A DNA stretch of 64,000 bases from the NCBI RefSeq assembly GCF_020510585.1, contig NZ_CP075190.1, forward strand, positions 1,548,001 to 1,612,000, in the 5' to 3' direction. A program made the position numbers and the translations under genes. Origin of the DNA: Ferribacterium limneticum (GTDB lineage: Bacteria > Pseudomonadota > Gammaproteobacteria > Burkholderiales > Rhodocyclaceae). Positions within the stretch are counted from its first letter, which is position 1, and each line of letters starts with the position of its first letter. This document shows positions 41,752-49,692 of the stretch, one piece after another. The notes under the pieces are model-generated. The model saw only the letters and a program-made list of their open reading frames with translations. It made no database searches and was not told the origin of the DNA.

Positions 41752-43260
41752 TTACGCCACCTTCAAGGTTTCTGCTGCCGGGCTCAACTTGCCGGTCGCC
41801 GCGATTTCCTTGTACACCGCCATCACGGCTTCCTCGATCGGCTCCATCGCGTGTTCGCCGTTCGGCGCGATGCCGGCGGCTTCCAGCTTGGCCCAAGGCT
41901 CGAAACCGACTTTGGAGCAGAGCACGACTTCGCAGCCTTCGAGCACGCGGATGTTGCGGTCGAGCAGCGATTCGGTAGAGCCAGCCTCGGCCACGTCGCC
42001 GTCACCGCAGGCATCCATGCCGCCGCAGTAGAGCTCGGTCTTGCGGTGGCTCATGAAGCGCACGCCTTCCGGTGAAGCTTCGTAGATCAGGAACTCCTTG
42101 GCATGACCGAAGTGTTCGGCGACGACGCCGTTCTTGCCGGCCACCGCCATGAGCACCGGGCGGGCATCAGCCGGGATGCCGAGTTCTTCGGCTTTCGGCT
42201 TGACGATGCCGCGCTTGGCGTCGAGCTTCTCGATGATCTCGTCGTGGACAACCTTGCGACGGACCATGGCGGCTTCGTAATCGACCTCCATGACGTCGAT
42301 CTTGTCCATGGTGAATTCGTCGCCGCGATCTTCGCCGAGCAGGCCGACCGCGTCGGCACGGCACTGGCGGCAGTGGCGCATCATCGCCATGTCGCCGGCA
42401 CAGGCATCCTGCAGGTCTTGCAGTTGCTCAGGCGTCGGTTCCGGCTGCTCCATGATGCCGTAGTAGGTGCCGTGTTCAGCTTCGGCAATCAGCGGCATGA
42501 CGTTGTGCAGGAAGGCGCCCTTGGCCTTGACGATCTTCGAGACTTCCTTGAGATGCTCGTCATTGACGCCCGGGATCAGCACCGAGTTGACCTTCACCAG
42601 GATGCCGCGGTCGGTCAGCATCTGCAGACCGAGCTGCTGCTGTTCGATCAGGATGCGTGCGCCTTCGACGCCAAAGATGCGTTTGTTCTCCCAGAAAATC
42701 CACGGGTAGATCTTGGCACCCACTTCCGGATCGACGCAGTTGATGGTGATCGTCACGTGGTCGATGTTGTGCTGGGCAATACGGTCGACATACATCGGCA
42801 GGTTGAGGCCGTTGGTCGACACGCAAAGTTTGATGTCCGGGGCGCGCGCCGAGAGCTCTTCAAAAGTCTCGAACGTACGGGCCGGGTTGGCGAGGGGGTC
42901 GCCGGGTCCGGCGATGCCGAGTACGGTCATCTGCGGGATTTCGGCGGCGACGGCGAGTACCTTGTTGATCGCCTGTTTCGGCGTCAACACCTCGGAAACG
43001 ACGCCCGGACGGGATTCGTTCGAGCAGTCATACTTGCGGTTGCAGTAATTGCACTGGATGTTGCAGGCCGGGGCCACGGCAACGTGCATGCGGGCGAAGT
43101 AGTGGTGCGCTTCTTCCGAATAGCACGGGTGGTCCTGAACTTTGGCGCGAATGTGATCGGGCAGATGGCCCAAAGCGTCCGGGGCCGTACCGCAGCCGCT
43201 GGATGCACAACCGCCGCCTTCAGCGGCAGGGGCAGAATTGCTGATAACTGGTAGTTCCAC
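41752..43260 (-). CDS. nifB: NifB, FeMo-cofactor biosynthesis radical SAM protein
   Basis: NifB fuses Fe-S units with a carbide from S-adenosylmethionine into NifB-co, the precursor of FeMo-co. The 502-residue product has the radical SAM motif CNIQCNYC (residues ~66-73), followed by YDC and GIAGPGDPLAN, and a C-terminal NifX-like carrier domain (~395-490) with GHAKEFLIYEA. N-terminal Cys/Gly-rich CASSGCGT matches NifB heads. ATG 43260 lies 36 bases after a strong sigma-54 promoter. It heads the minus-strand operon that continues to draG. Confidence 0.97.
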   Translation of the reverse strand: MELPVISNSAPAAEGGGCASSGCGTAPDALGHLPDHIRAKVQDHPCYSEEAHHYFARMHVAVAPACNIQCNYCNRKYDCSNESRPGVVSEVLTPKQAINKVLAVAAEIPQMTVLGIAGPGDPLANPARTFETFEELSARAPDIKLCVSTNGLNLPMYVDRIAQHNIDHVTITINCVDPEVGAKIYPWIFWENKRIFGVEGARILIEQQQLGLQMLTDRGILVKVNSVLIPGVNDEHLKEVSKIVKAKGAFLHNVMPLIAEAEHGTYYGIMEQPEPTPEQLQDLQDACAGDMAMMRHCRQCRADAVGLLGEDRGDEFTMDKIDVMEVDYEAAMVRRKVVHDEIIEKLDAKRGIVKPKAEELGIPADARPVLMAVAGKNGVVAEHFGHAKEFLIYEASPEGVRFMSHRKTELYCGGMDACGDGDVAEAGSTESLLDRNIRVLEGCEVVLCSKVGFEPWAKLEAAGIAPNGEHAMEPIEEAVMAVYKEIAATGKLSPAAETLKVA

Positions 43261-43295
43261 GATGTCGGCTCCTCGAATGCAGTCGAAGCCTATTC

Positions 43296-43312
43296 AGCAA
43301 TCGCTGTGCCAG
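43296..43312 (-). promoter_or_regulatory. Sigma-54 promoter of nifB
   Basis: On the minus strand: CTGGCACAGCGATTGCT, a perfect -24/-12 element (TGGCAC-N5-TTGC). Confidence 0.92.
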
Positions 43313-43374
43313 AGCGGTTTTTCTATTTAAATCATATAGATGCTTATTGTTGTCGAAGCGCCTGTTGGCAGGCT

Positions 43375-43390
43375 TGTCGCATTTGCGACA
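43375..43390. promoter_or_regulatory. NifA upstream activator site of nifB
   Basis: TGTCGCATTTGCGACA is a TGT-N10-ACA palindrome, about 65 bases upstream of the nifB promoter and 130 bases before the gene at 43522. Confidence 0.87.
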
Positions 43391-43470
43391 GCGCTGCAGT
43401 GCACAAGCCACAGTGGCCGTAGCCGGGAAAATATCTCGTCAGCAGCGGCGCAGCATTTCAATTCCCGGCG

Positions 43471-43487
43471 CCGGTCTGTACACTGCG
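43471..43487 (+). promoter_or_regulatory. Weak sigma-54-like element before the 68-residue gene
   Basis: CCGGTCTGTACACTGCG has GG-N10-GC spacing but departs from consensus elsewhere. It shares the palindromic NifA site with nifB. Confidence 0.4.
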
Positions 43488-43521
43488 TGCATCTAACCCA
43501 CGACCATTTGGAGAACGAAGC

Positions 43522-43728
43522 ATGCGAGGCACGTTTGAGTACAAGCTGGACGGTAACGGCGACGCCATTAAACTGAATGTCGACCTGGATGCAGTCAGCG
43601 CCAATGCCCTGGTTCGACTTGATCGCTACATCAACTGGGCCGATGTCCTGAAACTGACCGATAACGATCCGGAGGCCGCCTACGCCGCCGAACGCCTGCA
43701 CACCGTGTTGCAGCACATGGGCAAATAA
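43522..43728 (+). CDS. Small acidic protein, function unknown
   Basis: A 68-residue protein with no Cys, rich in Asp, Asn and Leu (MRGTFEYKLDGNGDAIKLN at the N-terminus and a helical C-terminus ending LHTVLQHMGK). ATG 43522 follows GGAGAACG, and a clear terminator begins 49 bases after the stop, so this is a real transcription unit. It diverges from nifB and may share its NifA site. I recognise no family. Confidence 0.75.
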   Translation: MRGTFEYKLDGNGDAIKLNVDLDAVSANALVRLDRYINWADVLKLTDNDPEAAYAAERLHTVLQHMGK

Positions 43729-43777
43729 AGCCCGTGTAAGGAATCTTCGGCCGGGGTCACCAACCCCGCCGGAAAAG

Positions 43778-43813
43778 AAGGAGCCAGGGCTTGCGCCTTG
43801 CGCTCCTTTTTTT
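43778..43813 (+). terminator. Rho-independent terminator after the 68-residue gene
   Basis: AAGGAGC, a loop of 17 bases, GCTCCTT, then a T run (TTTTTTT). Confidence 0.8.
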
Positions 43814-43965
43814 GCGGGGTCAGTTTTGAGTTTCTGGCAAGCCGAACCGGGTGTTGGCATCTGGCTGCAAGCGGTTGCGGTCGTTCGAGCGCCAAATACG
43901 CAAGCTCACCCGACATACTGCCAACCGGAGGTTAGCTTACCTTCGCTTCCCCGGAGCCTTGCATC

Positions 43966-44829
43966 TCAAGAGGCTAGCCGGAGGGGGGCCGGTCGAACTG
44001 CTTGTTCAGTCCTCGTCATCAATTCCATGGTCATTTTCTGTTCATCCTCCGACTGCAATGCAATTTGAAACGCGTATTGCCAGAACTGCGTCAGATTATC
44101 GATATGAATCTCACGCCCTTCTACCGACAGCAGTCCACATGCAGAAAGGTCATGAAGAATTCGGGAAAAATGTTCCTGCGTAAGATTCAGGCATGAGGCG
44201 ATGACGCCTTTGCTGGTCGGCAGGTGGATGATCAACCGTGTTTGTCTTGCCTTGGACGAATTGCTCCGGTGGCTGTCTTGCCCCATGACCGGAAGCGGCG
44301 GATTGGCCCGCAATGCTTCGCGCGCCAGATAATTGATCACGCGTTCCCGACCGGTGTGCATGGAGTAGGACTCGACGTCGTGAATGAGCCCGGAGACACT
44401 TCGCGACAAGTTGTCGATGACCTGGCGGGCAAAGGATCGATTGCTCTCCAATGCATTCAGAATATTGGCCTTGGCAATGTGCAAAAGCATGCATTCATTC
44501 AAGGTCTGGGCATTTACCTGATGGTTTTTCCCCTGAAACAGACTGGATTCGCCAAGTGTTTGCATTTGACCGAAGACATCCAGAATCTTCTCGTTGCCCA
44601 GCGGAGAAGAGAAATAGAGCTTTACCTGACCGTAGACGATCACCAGGAGTCCGCTACAAGCGTCATCCTTGCGAAACAGGATCTCGCCACGTGCCGCATA
44701 GATCTTGCGCGCACCAACACTCATTTCCGTTAACTCTTCGGGACTGAGCCCATCGAATAGCGGTACGCGCGAGATCAATGAATTGATTGAAGACGATTTT
44801 TGGACACAATCCATTTGAGAAACTCCCAT
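43966..44829 (-). CDS. Crp/Fnr-family transcription regulator
   Basis: The 287-residue protein has an N-terminal cNMP-binding-type beta-roll (~25-145), a dimerisation helix, and a C-terminal winged helix (~165-260; HLPTSKGVIASCLNLTQEHFSRIL). Cys residues are scattered and not in the N-terminal cluster that holds the Fe-S centre of FNR, so it is not a classic FNR. The beta-roll contains GESSLF rather than GE-plus-Arg of cAMP binders, so the effector may be heme/NO or another ligand, as in Dnr. The length exceeds ~230 because of a C-terminal extension of about 30 residues. Two starts are possible: ATG 44829 or ATG 44814. Confidence 0.88.
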   Translation of the reverse strand: MGVSQMDCVQKSSSINSLISRVPLFDGLSPEELTEMSVGARKIYAARGEILFRKDDACSGLLVIVYGQVKLYFSSPLGNEKILDVFGQMQTLGESSLFQGKNHQVNAQTLNECMLLHIAKANILNALESNRSFARQVIDNLSRSVSGLIHDVESYSMHTGRERVINYLAREALRANPPLPVMGQDSHRSNSSKARQTRLIIHLPTSKGVIASCLNLTQEHFSRILHDLSACGLLSVEGREIHIDNLTQFWQYAFQIALQSEDEQKMTMELMTRTEQAVRPAPLRLAS

Positions 44830-45268
44830 AAGGCGGGTTAGATTGATTTCCGAAAATGACTACAAGCACTCTCTTTACTTGGTGAGAGGCCGCAGCAAAC
44901 GCTTTGAAGTCAGTTGGCGATCCGATATTGACCGGATATGGCCCGACAATATGTTCGCTATCGCACATTACGCCCTGTGCCGAAGCACCTTATGCCCGTG
45001 CTACCGGATTACTGGCGATCCGGCACGGTGGCTTTTTTTCTGGTCGAGCAGGGCGGCTTTCCTGGTGTCGGCGTAGGGGAGACCATGGCTTATACCGGTT
45101 TCAAAACGCGAAATCGTGGTCTCCAGTTGTGGCGCAGGAATAAATCAGTGTTTCCCTGGCCTTATGTTCGTCACCGAACAAACTGGCCTGTCCCGTTTGG
45201 GTATGGTTGTCTTGTCGCTTGCACGCGAATTGACCGATATAGCAACGACTACCCCAAGAGGCCACATC
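44830..45268. other. Intergenic region between divergent crp/fnr and ompA genes
   Basis: About 440 bases that should hold both promoters. I see no gene: several frames are open but none has a ribosome site or a recognisable product. It includes no copy of the dispersed repeat. Confidence 0.6.
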
Positions 45269-45928
45269 ATGTACAAAGCTAGCCCAACTTTCGCTGTCGT
45301 CGCACTTGTCACCAGTCTTGTTTCAGGCTGCGCCAACATGACGGAAACCCAACGCACCACCGGCACGGGCGCGGGGATTGGTGCGGTGGCCGGCGCGCTC
45401 ATCGGCGGCTTGACCCAGGGTGATGCCCAGGGCGCAGCGGCCGGTGCGGCAATCGGCGGAGCGCTCGGCGCGGGCGGCGGCTATTTATGGTCGCAGCGCA
45501 TGCAGGAACAAAAGGCGACCATGGAACAAGCCACTCAGGGAACAGGGGTGAGTGTCAGCCAGACCGCGGACAATCAGCTCAAGCTCGACATTCCCTCTGA
45601 TATTTCCTTCGACTCCGGGCGCTATGACGTCAAACCCAACCTGCGCCCGATACTCGATCGCTTCGCCGGCACGCTGAACCAGAATCGGGTGACCACGGTA
45701 AAAATCATCGGCCACACCGACAGTTCGGGTTCCGATGCGATCAACGGTCCGCTGTCGGTCGATCGGGCCAATGCCACGCGCAGCTATCTTGTCGATCGCG
45801 GCGTTGCCATGAATCGCATCAGCATCGACGGTCGCGGTTCGCATGAGCCCGTCGCCGACAACAACACGGCGGCTGGACGCGCCATGAACCGCCGCGTCGA
45901 AATCTTTGTTGCTGAGCCGGCGCGCTAA
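45269..45928 (+). CDS. OmpA-family lipoprotein with glycine-zipper domain
   Basis: A 219-residue lipoprotein (lipobox LVSGC, Cys ~21) with a glycine-zipper segment (~33-75, GAGIGAVAGALIGGLTQG) and a C-terminal OmpA domain (~110-219; IGHTDSSG and NRRVEIF). It should sit in the outer membrane and bind peptidoglycan. The frame opens earlier, but ATG 45269 follows AAGAGG and gives a proper signal sequence. It has no obvious nif promoter. The other OmpA protein (4128-4742) lacks the zipper. Confidence 0.9.
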   Translation: MYKASPTFAVVALVTSLVSGCANMTETQRTTGTGAGIGAVAGALIGGLTQGDAQGAAAGAAIGGALGAGGGYLWSQRMQEQKATMEQATQGTGVSVSQTADNQLKLDIPSDISFDSGRYDVKPNLRPILDRFAGTLNQNRVTTVKIIGHTDSSGSDAINGPLSVDRANATRSYLVDRGVAMNRISIDGRGSHEPVADNNTAAGRAMNRRVEIFVAEPAR

Positions 45929-45956
45929 AGAAGCGCTGATTTAATCCGGGGCAAAT

Positions 45957-46430
45957 TCATTTTCTCCACTTTGCCCACGGGTCCGAATCACTGGCTGAGG
46001 TGTTTGAATGGTTTGACGTTCTCTTGGCCGGTGCGGCGCGCTGGCTTTTTTCCTGATCGTGCTGCGCGGCTTTTTTGACGCGCTTTTCTCTCAATCGCTC
46101 GGCGTCTTCGAGGCTCAATTCGGCGGGGGGGCCGGGTATCTGGTTCGGCGGCACGATGCGGTCCCGAGGCGGCAGTTCGAACTGCTCGTCAGAAGCGCGG
46201 GGCAGGCTTTTGAACTTGTACAGATAGAAGGCTTCGACCTTTTGGCGCGCCCAATCGGTCTTTTTGAGGTACTTGACGGCGGAATCGATGCTCGGGTTTT
46301 TGTTGAAACAATTGATATTGAGATAGGCAAACAGGATCTCGAACCCGTAGTGATCGACGATCTCAACGAGCAGGTTTTTTAAACTGAGCCCATGCAGCGG
46401 GTTGTTTTGGTAGTTGATCTCGTCGTTCAT
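45957..46430 (-). CDS. VF530-family DNA-binding protein
   Basis: The 157-residue protein opens with a VF530 (DUF2132) domain (residues ~1-75: [17 protein letters not shown], and [22 protein letters not shown]) and ends in a Lys/Arg/Ser-rich tail (~100-157). The family was annotated as DNA-binding from structure; its targets are unknown. The frame opens further upstream, but ATG 46430 starts right at the domain. It converges with the OmpA gene and diverges from the Fe-S oxidoreductase. Confidence 0.85.
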   Translation of the reverse strand: MNDEINYQNNPLHGLSLKNLLVEIVDHYGFEILFAYLNINCFNKNPSIDSAVKYLKKTDWARQKVEAFYLYKFKSLPRASDEQFELPPRDRIVPPNQIPGPPAELSLEDAERLREKRVKKAAQHDQEKSQRAAPAKRTSNHSNTSASDSDPWAKWRK

Positions 46431-46494
46431 GCTGTTGCCTAACCATGGAATAAGGCCGGGATTATACCGATCACTGTCCCGGCTCAGTCCTTCT

Positions 46495-46510
46495 TGTCGC
46501 ATTGCCGACA
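46495..46510. promoter_or_regulatory. NifA upstream activator site of the Fe-S oxidoreductase gene
   Basis: TGTCGCATTGCCGACA fits TGT-N10-ACA, about 35 bases before the sigma-54 element. Confidence 0.75.
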
Positions 46511-46542
46511 GTCGCGATGCTTTGATTTTAAAGACTATTGCC

Positions 46543-46559
46543 GTGGCGCCGGTTTTGCT
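46543..46559 (+). promoter_or_regulatory. Sigma-54 promoter of the Fe-S oxidoreductase gene
   Basis: GTGGCGCCGGTTTTGCT has GG-N10-GC spacing and the TTGCT half. Its predicted start of transcription (about 12 bases beyond the GC) coincides with the ATG at 46571. Confidence 0.75.
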
Positions 46560-46570
46560 TGTCGATAGGC

Positions 46571-47911
46571 ATGAAAACCTTTCTCGACTGGTCGGCTTAC
46601 GACACCTACGGCATGGGCGATGCCTATGCCGGCATTCCGGCGACGGGCGGCAATTACGCCAAGGCGGTTGCCGTCTGCATGAACAATCACCAGTGTCAGC
46701 GCGACGGCAAGGGCGTCATGTGCCCGAGCTACCGCATCACCGGCGATCCGGCGCATTCGACCGGGGCGCGGGTCAAGGCTTTCAAGGCGGCGCTGAATGG
46801 CGAACTGGGCGAGCAGCCGTTCATCCATCCCGATCTGGCGGCGGCGATGGACCTTTGCGTGTCGTGCAAGGGCTGCAAGAAGGAATGCCCGAGTTCCGTC
46901 GACATGACGCTGATCAAGACCGAATACCTGGCGCATCGCAACGAGGAATTGGGCTTGCCGCGCCGGGCGAAGCTGTTCGGCGGTCTGCCGGAATGGCTGC
47001 ATCGCTATCGCCGGCCGCTCGCCACGCTGGTTCGCCTGCGCAACGCCTCGCCTTTCCTGGCCGGGCTGGTCGAGCGCAGGTTGGGCATTTCGGCCAAACG
47101 GCCGATTCCCGAGATCGTCAGCCAGCCGGTTTTCGCCGAAAACACCGAATCCCACGGTCAACGGGGAAAAGTGGCGATTTTTGTAGACACCTTCACCCAC
47201 TACTACACGCCGGAAGTGGCCGAGGCGGCCATCGCCGTACTGACGGCGGGCGGCTATGCCGTCGAAGTGCTGCGCCCGGCGGCCGAGGATGTCGAGCCCG
47301 AACGCCCTTTGTGCTGTGGTCGCACCTATCTGTCGCAAGGCATGGTCGATGCTGCCAAGCTCGAGGGCCAGCGCGTGATGGCCGCGCTGGCACCAGCCCT
47401 GGCTTCTGGGACGCCGATTGTCGGTCTTGAGCCCTCCTGTCTGCTGGCCCTGCGCGACGAGTTTTACAGCCTGTCGCTCGGGCCGGAGGTCGGGCAACTC
47501 GGCAAGCAGGCTTTCCTGTTCGAGGAATTCCTCATGCGCGAGGGGAACAAGGGGCTGAAGCTGGATCTGAAGCCGATTCCCGGCGGCAAGGCCGTGGTCC
47601 ATGGCCATTGTCACCAGAAGGCCTTCGGCGCCATGAAGTCGATGAAAAAAGTGCTCGGCTGGATTCCGGAATTCGAGTTCGAGATCGTCGATGCCAGTTG
47701 CTGCGGCATGTCCGGCAGCTTCGGGCTGGAGGCCGAGCATTACGAGGCTTCGGTGAAAATGGGCGAACTGGCCTTGCTGCCGGCCGTGCGCTCAGCGCCG
47801 GTTGATGCGACGATTGTGGCGGATGGCTTTTCCTGCCGGCATCAGATCAAGGATGGCACTGGGCGCGATGCGGTGCATGTGGCCGTCCTGCTGGCGCGGG
47901 CGTTGGCTTGA
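46571..47911 (+). CDS. CCG-domain Fe-S oxidoreductase (GlcF/GlpC-like)
   Basis: The 446-residue protein has a ferredoxin-like part (CMNNHQC, then CPSYR, then [12 protein letters not shown]) and two CCG-type domains (GRTYLSQG after PLCCG, and SCCGMSG near the C-terminus), as in GlcF, GlpC and HdrD. These pass electrons from a flavoprotein dehydrogenase to quinone or another carrier. In many bacteria this region is the C-terminal half of a fusion with an FAD-linked oxidase; that flavin half is absent here. ATG 46571 sits at the predicted transcription start, so the message would be leaderless unless a later codon is used (for example 46613 or 46679). The NifA site and sigma-54 element imply nif-time expression. 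A dispersed repeat copy encodes [11 protein letters not shown]. Confidence 0.85.
   Translation: MKTFLDWSAYDTYGMGDAYAGIPATGGNYAKAVAVCMNNHQCQRDGKGVMCPSYRITGDPAHSTGARVKAFKAALNGELGEQPFIHPDLAAAMDLCVSCKGCKKECPSSVDMTLIKTEYLAHRNEELGLPRRAKLFGGLPEWLHRYRRPLATLVRLRNASPFLAGLVERRLGISAKRPIPEIVSQPVFAENTESHGQRGKVAIFVDTFTHYYTPEVAEAAIAVLTAGGYAVEVLRPAAEDVEPERPLCCGRTYLSQGMVDAAKLEGQRVMAALAPALASGTPIVGLEPSCLLALRDEFYSLSLGPEVGQLGKQAFLFEEFLMREGNKGLKLDLKPIPGGKAVVHGHCHQKAFGAMKSMKKVLGWIPEFEFEIVDASCCGMSGSFGLEAEHYEASVKMGELALLPAVRSAPVDATIVADGFSCRHQIKDGTGRDAVHVAVLLARALA
47152..47188 (-). repeat. Dispersed repeat copy inside the Fe-S oxidoreductase gene
   Basis: CCACGGTCAACGGGGAAAA followed by a diverged right half; translated as [12 protein letters not shown], in the same frame as the SagB-like and draG copies. 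Confidence 0.65.
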
Positions 47912-47964
47912 GTTCAGTGGCCGTGTGGCCAACTACCGGCGCTGTTTCCGCCCGCCAGGCGATG

Positions 47965-48020
47965 CCATGGTCAACCGGGTTTACTACGGTCTACCGTAAA
48001 AAACGGCCAAAATTGAAATG
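47965..48020 (-). repeat. Long-form dispersed repeat, copy g (inverted)
   Basis: Reads GGTCAACCGGG, then CGGTCTACCG, then CCAAAATTGAAAT on the plus strand. It separates the convergent Fe-S oxidoreductase and NifX-like genes. Confidence 0.9.
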
Positions 48021-48025
48021 CCGCC

Positions 48026-48418
48026 TCAATGCCGTGAAAACAAGTCCCGCACCTTGCACAGCGCCGTCGTGATGTCGAAGCGCGGGTCGGGCAGGGCTTC
48101 GCCGGCCAGGATGCGGGTGATGGCGAGGGCCGGGTCGGTTTCGCCGGTGAGCAGCACTTCGGTGCCGCGCTTTTTCATGTGGCGGATGAAACCGTCGCCG
48201 GCGCTGGCCGCCACGATCAGATCGATGCCGTCGAGCGGGTGCGGCTCCTTGTCCTCGAAGACGTGGAGCACCTGCTCCTTCTCCAGATTGACCCGGCGCG
48301 GGGCGGGCAGCAACTGGTTGGCGCGGTGGTTGCTCAGGTCGTAAACCAGCCATTGTCGGGTTTGCCCCGCATGGCTGCTGACGGTTTCGAAGTCCTTGGT
48401 GGCGATGGCGATTTTCAT
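48026..48418 (-). CDS. NifX/NifB-type dinitrogenase iron-molybdenum cofactor protein
   Basis: A 130-residue single-domain protein of the dinitrogenase FeMo-cofactor family (MKIAIATKDFETVSSHAG at the N-terminus, then the carrier fold). It could hold a cofactor precursor such as NifB-co or a Mo-containing intermediate. It is the last gene of the mod operon, 14 bases after modD, which links it to molybdenum delivery. The single His in SSHAG occupies the place of the ligand His seen in NifX/NafY domains. Confidence 0.82.
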   Translation of the reverse strand: MKIAIATKDFETVSSHAGQTRQWLVYDLSNHRANQLLPAPRRVNLEKEQVLHVFEDKEPHPLDGIDLIVAASAGDGFIRHMKKRGTEVLLTGETDPALAITRILAGEALPDPRFDITTALCKVRDLFSRH

Positions 48419-48432
48419 GGCGAGCGGCGTCT

Positions 48433-49287
48433 TTACAGGGCTGTCAGCGTGACCGCCACGTCGCGTGGCGGCGAGAAATACGGGGCGGAGGTGACCAGAA
48501 TGTCGGCCCCGGCCCGCGCATAATCTTCAGCATTAGCAGAATTTATGCCGCCCGCCGCGGCGATGCGGGTGTGCGAGGATTTCGGAATCAGCCCTTTTAT
48601 CCGGTTGACCGTGGCAACCGGCATTTTTTCGAGTTGCAGGATGTCGGCGCCGGCCTGTTGCCAGCACAAGGCTTCCGCCTCGTCGCCGACCTCGACGACG
48701 ATGGCGCGTTCCGGCCAGGCGCGGCGCAGGCGTTGCACGGTGGCCCGCGGCGCTTCGCCGCCGAGAAAGGCCCGGTGCTCGGCGAAGATGAGCAGAGTTT
48801 CCGACAGGCTCAGGCGATGCGGGCTGGCGCCGCCGGCCAGAATGGCCTTGATCGCCGCCGCCTTGGTGCCGGGGAAATTCTTGCGCGTGCAGGCGATGCC
48901 GATGTCCGGGTTCTCGACGCGGGCAGCGGCGACGATGTCGGCCGTGCAACTGGCGATACCCGAGAGGTATTCCATGAAAGTCTGTGCTGTTTTCCAGACG
49001 GTGTGCAGGGCAGCGGCCGGGCCTTCCAGCGTCAGGATCGTCTCGCCAGCAGAGAGCCGGTTTCCGCTGGTGACCACGTTGCCGACGCAGCGCAGGCCGT
49101 GCAGTTCGCCCATGCGCCGGGCTTCTTCGCTGGCGCAGACGACCATGGCCTGCCGCGCGCGAAAGACGAGGCGGCCGGGCTGGTCGCCGATACCGAGCGA
49201 AAAGGTCGTCGCGTCGCCGCAGGGGACGTCTTCGTCGAGCAGCCGTTCAAGCTCGCTGTCGGGCAGGGAGTAAGGGGTGCCTGTCAT
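48433..49287 (-). CDS. modD: ModD, quinolinate phosphoribosyltransferase-like protein of mod operons
   Basis: The 284-residue product resembles nicotinate-nucleotide pyrophosphorylase (NadC), with SDSELERLLDEDVPCGD at the start and CTRKNFPGTKAAAIKAI in the centre, but is placed within the mod operon as ModD. Its exact role in molybdenum handling is not known. It begins one base into the stop of the unknown gene upstream (49287 shared). The codons for VATVNRIKGLIPKS coincide with a dispersed repeat copy (48578-48614). Confidence 0.88.
   Translation of the reverse strand: MTGTPYSLPDSELERLLDEDVPCGDATTFSLGIGDQPGRLVFRARQAMVVCASEEARRMGELHGLRCVGNVVTSGNRLSAGETILTLEGPAAALHTVWKTAQTFMEYLSGIASCTADIVAAARVENPDIGIACTRKNFPGTKAAAIKAILAGGASPHRLSLSETLLIFAEHRAFLGGEAPRATVQRLRRAWPERAIVVEVGDEAEALCWQQAGADILQLEKMPVATVNRIKGLIPKSSHTRIAAAGGINSANAEDYARAGADILVTSAPYFSPPRDVAVTLTAL
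48578..48614 (+). repeat. Dispersed repeat copy inside modD
   Basis: Begins GATTTCGGAATCAGCCC and ends CCGGTTGACCGTGG; translated on the minus strand as ATVNRIKGLIPKS, a different frame from the draG and SagB copies. Confidence 0.75.
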
Positions 49288-49682
49288 CAGCGCGGCGCCT
49301 CGGTGGAAAAACTGTAAAAGCCGCGTTTTGGCGACGTGCAGTCGTCGGTGATCGGCTGACGAAGTATCAGCCAGCGCTCGTCGCGCAAGCGCCAGGCGCG
49401 CATGGTTTCGCCGCCGTCGATGGCGCGGTAGAAGTCCTCGTCGTCATCCGAGCGGCAGGTTTCAAGCAGGTATTGGTGCGCGTAGTAGCACAGCTTGTCG
49501 TCGGCGTCGTAGCCGAGGCAACGGCTGGCCGGCATTTCGTATTCCCGGTATTCGACAAAATGCAGGGGTGTTTCGGCCATTTCGCGCCACGCAACCGGCA
49601 GGCCTGCAGCCCAGTCGGGGGCGCCATCATCGCGACAGCCGGAAAGGCGTTCGGGCGAACATGAGCGGATTGTTGCCAACAT
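49287..49682 (-). CDS. Unknown protein, paralogue of the one at 56020-56427
   Basis: A 131-residue protein in the middle of the mod operon. It shares a block pattern with the gene at 56020-56427: YREYE, GYDADDK followed by C, AWRLRD-x-RWL, and a C-terminal F/Y-S-F-S ending in PR. One paralogue is beside modC and the other in a NifA-type operon, so the family is tied to molybdenum or nitrogenase. Conserved Tyr, Asp and Trp residues suggest a small globular domain; no metal motif is obvious. I recognise no function. Confidence 0.75.
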   Translation of the reverse strand: MLATIRSCSPERLSGCRDDGAPDWAAGLPVAWREMAETPLHFVEYREYEMPASRCLGYDADDKLCYYAHQYLLETCRSDDDEDFYRAIDGGETMRAWRLRDERWLILRQPITDDCTSPKRGFYSFSTEAPR

Positions 49683-49692
49683 CGTCGACTCC

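Noticed and set aside
42103..43254. 383-codon open frame antisense to nifB
   Set aside because: Shadow of nifB, which is beyond doubt on the other strand.
44830..45268. Small open frames between the Crp/Fnr and OmpA genes
   Set aside because: None has a ribosome site, and all look like upstream read-through of the OmpA frame or random frames.
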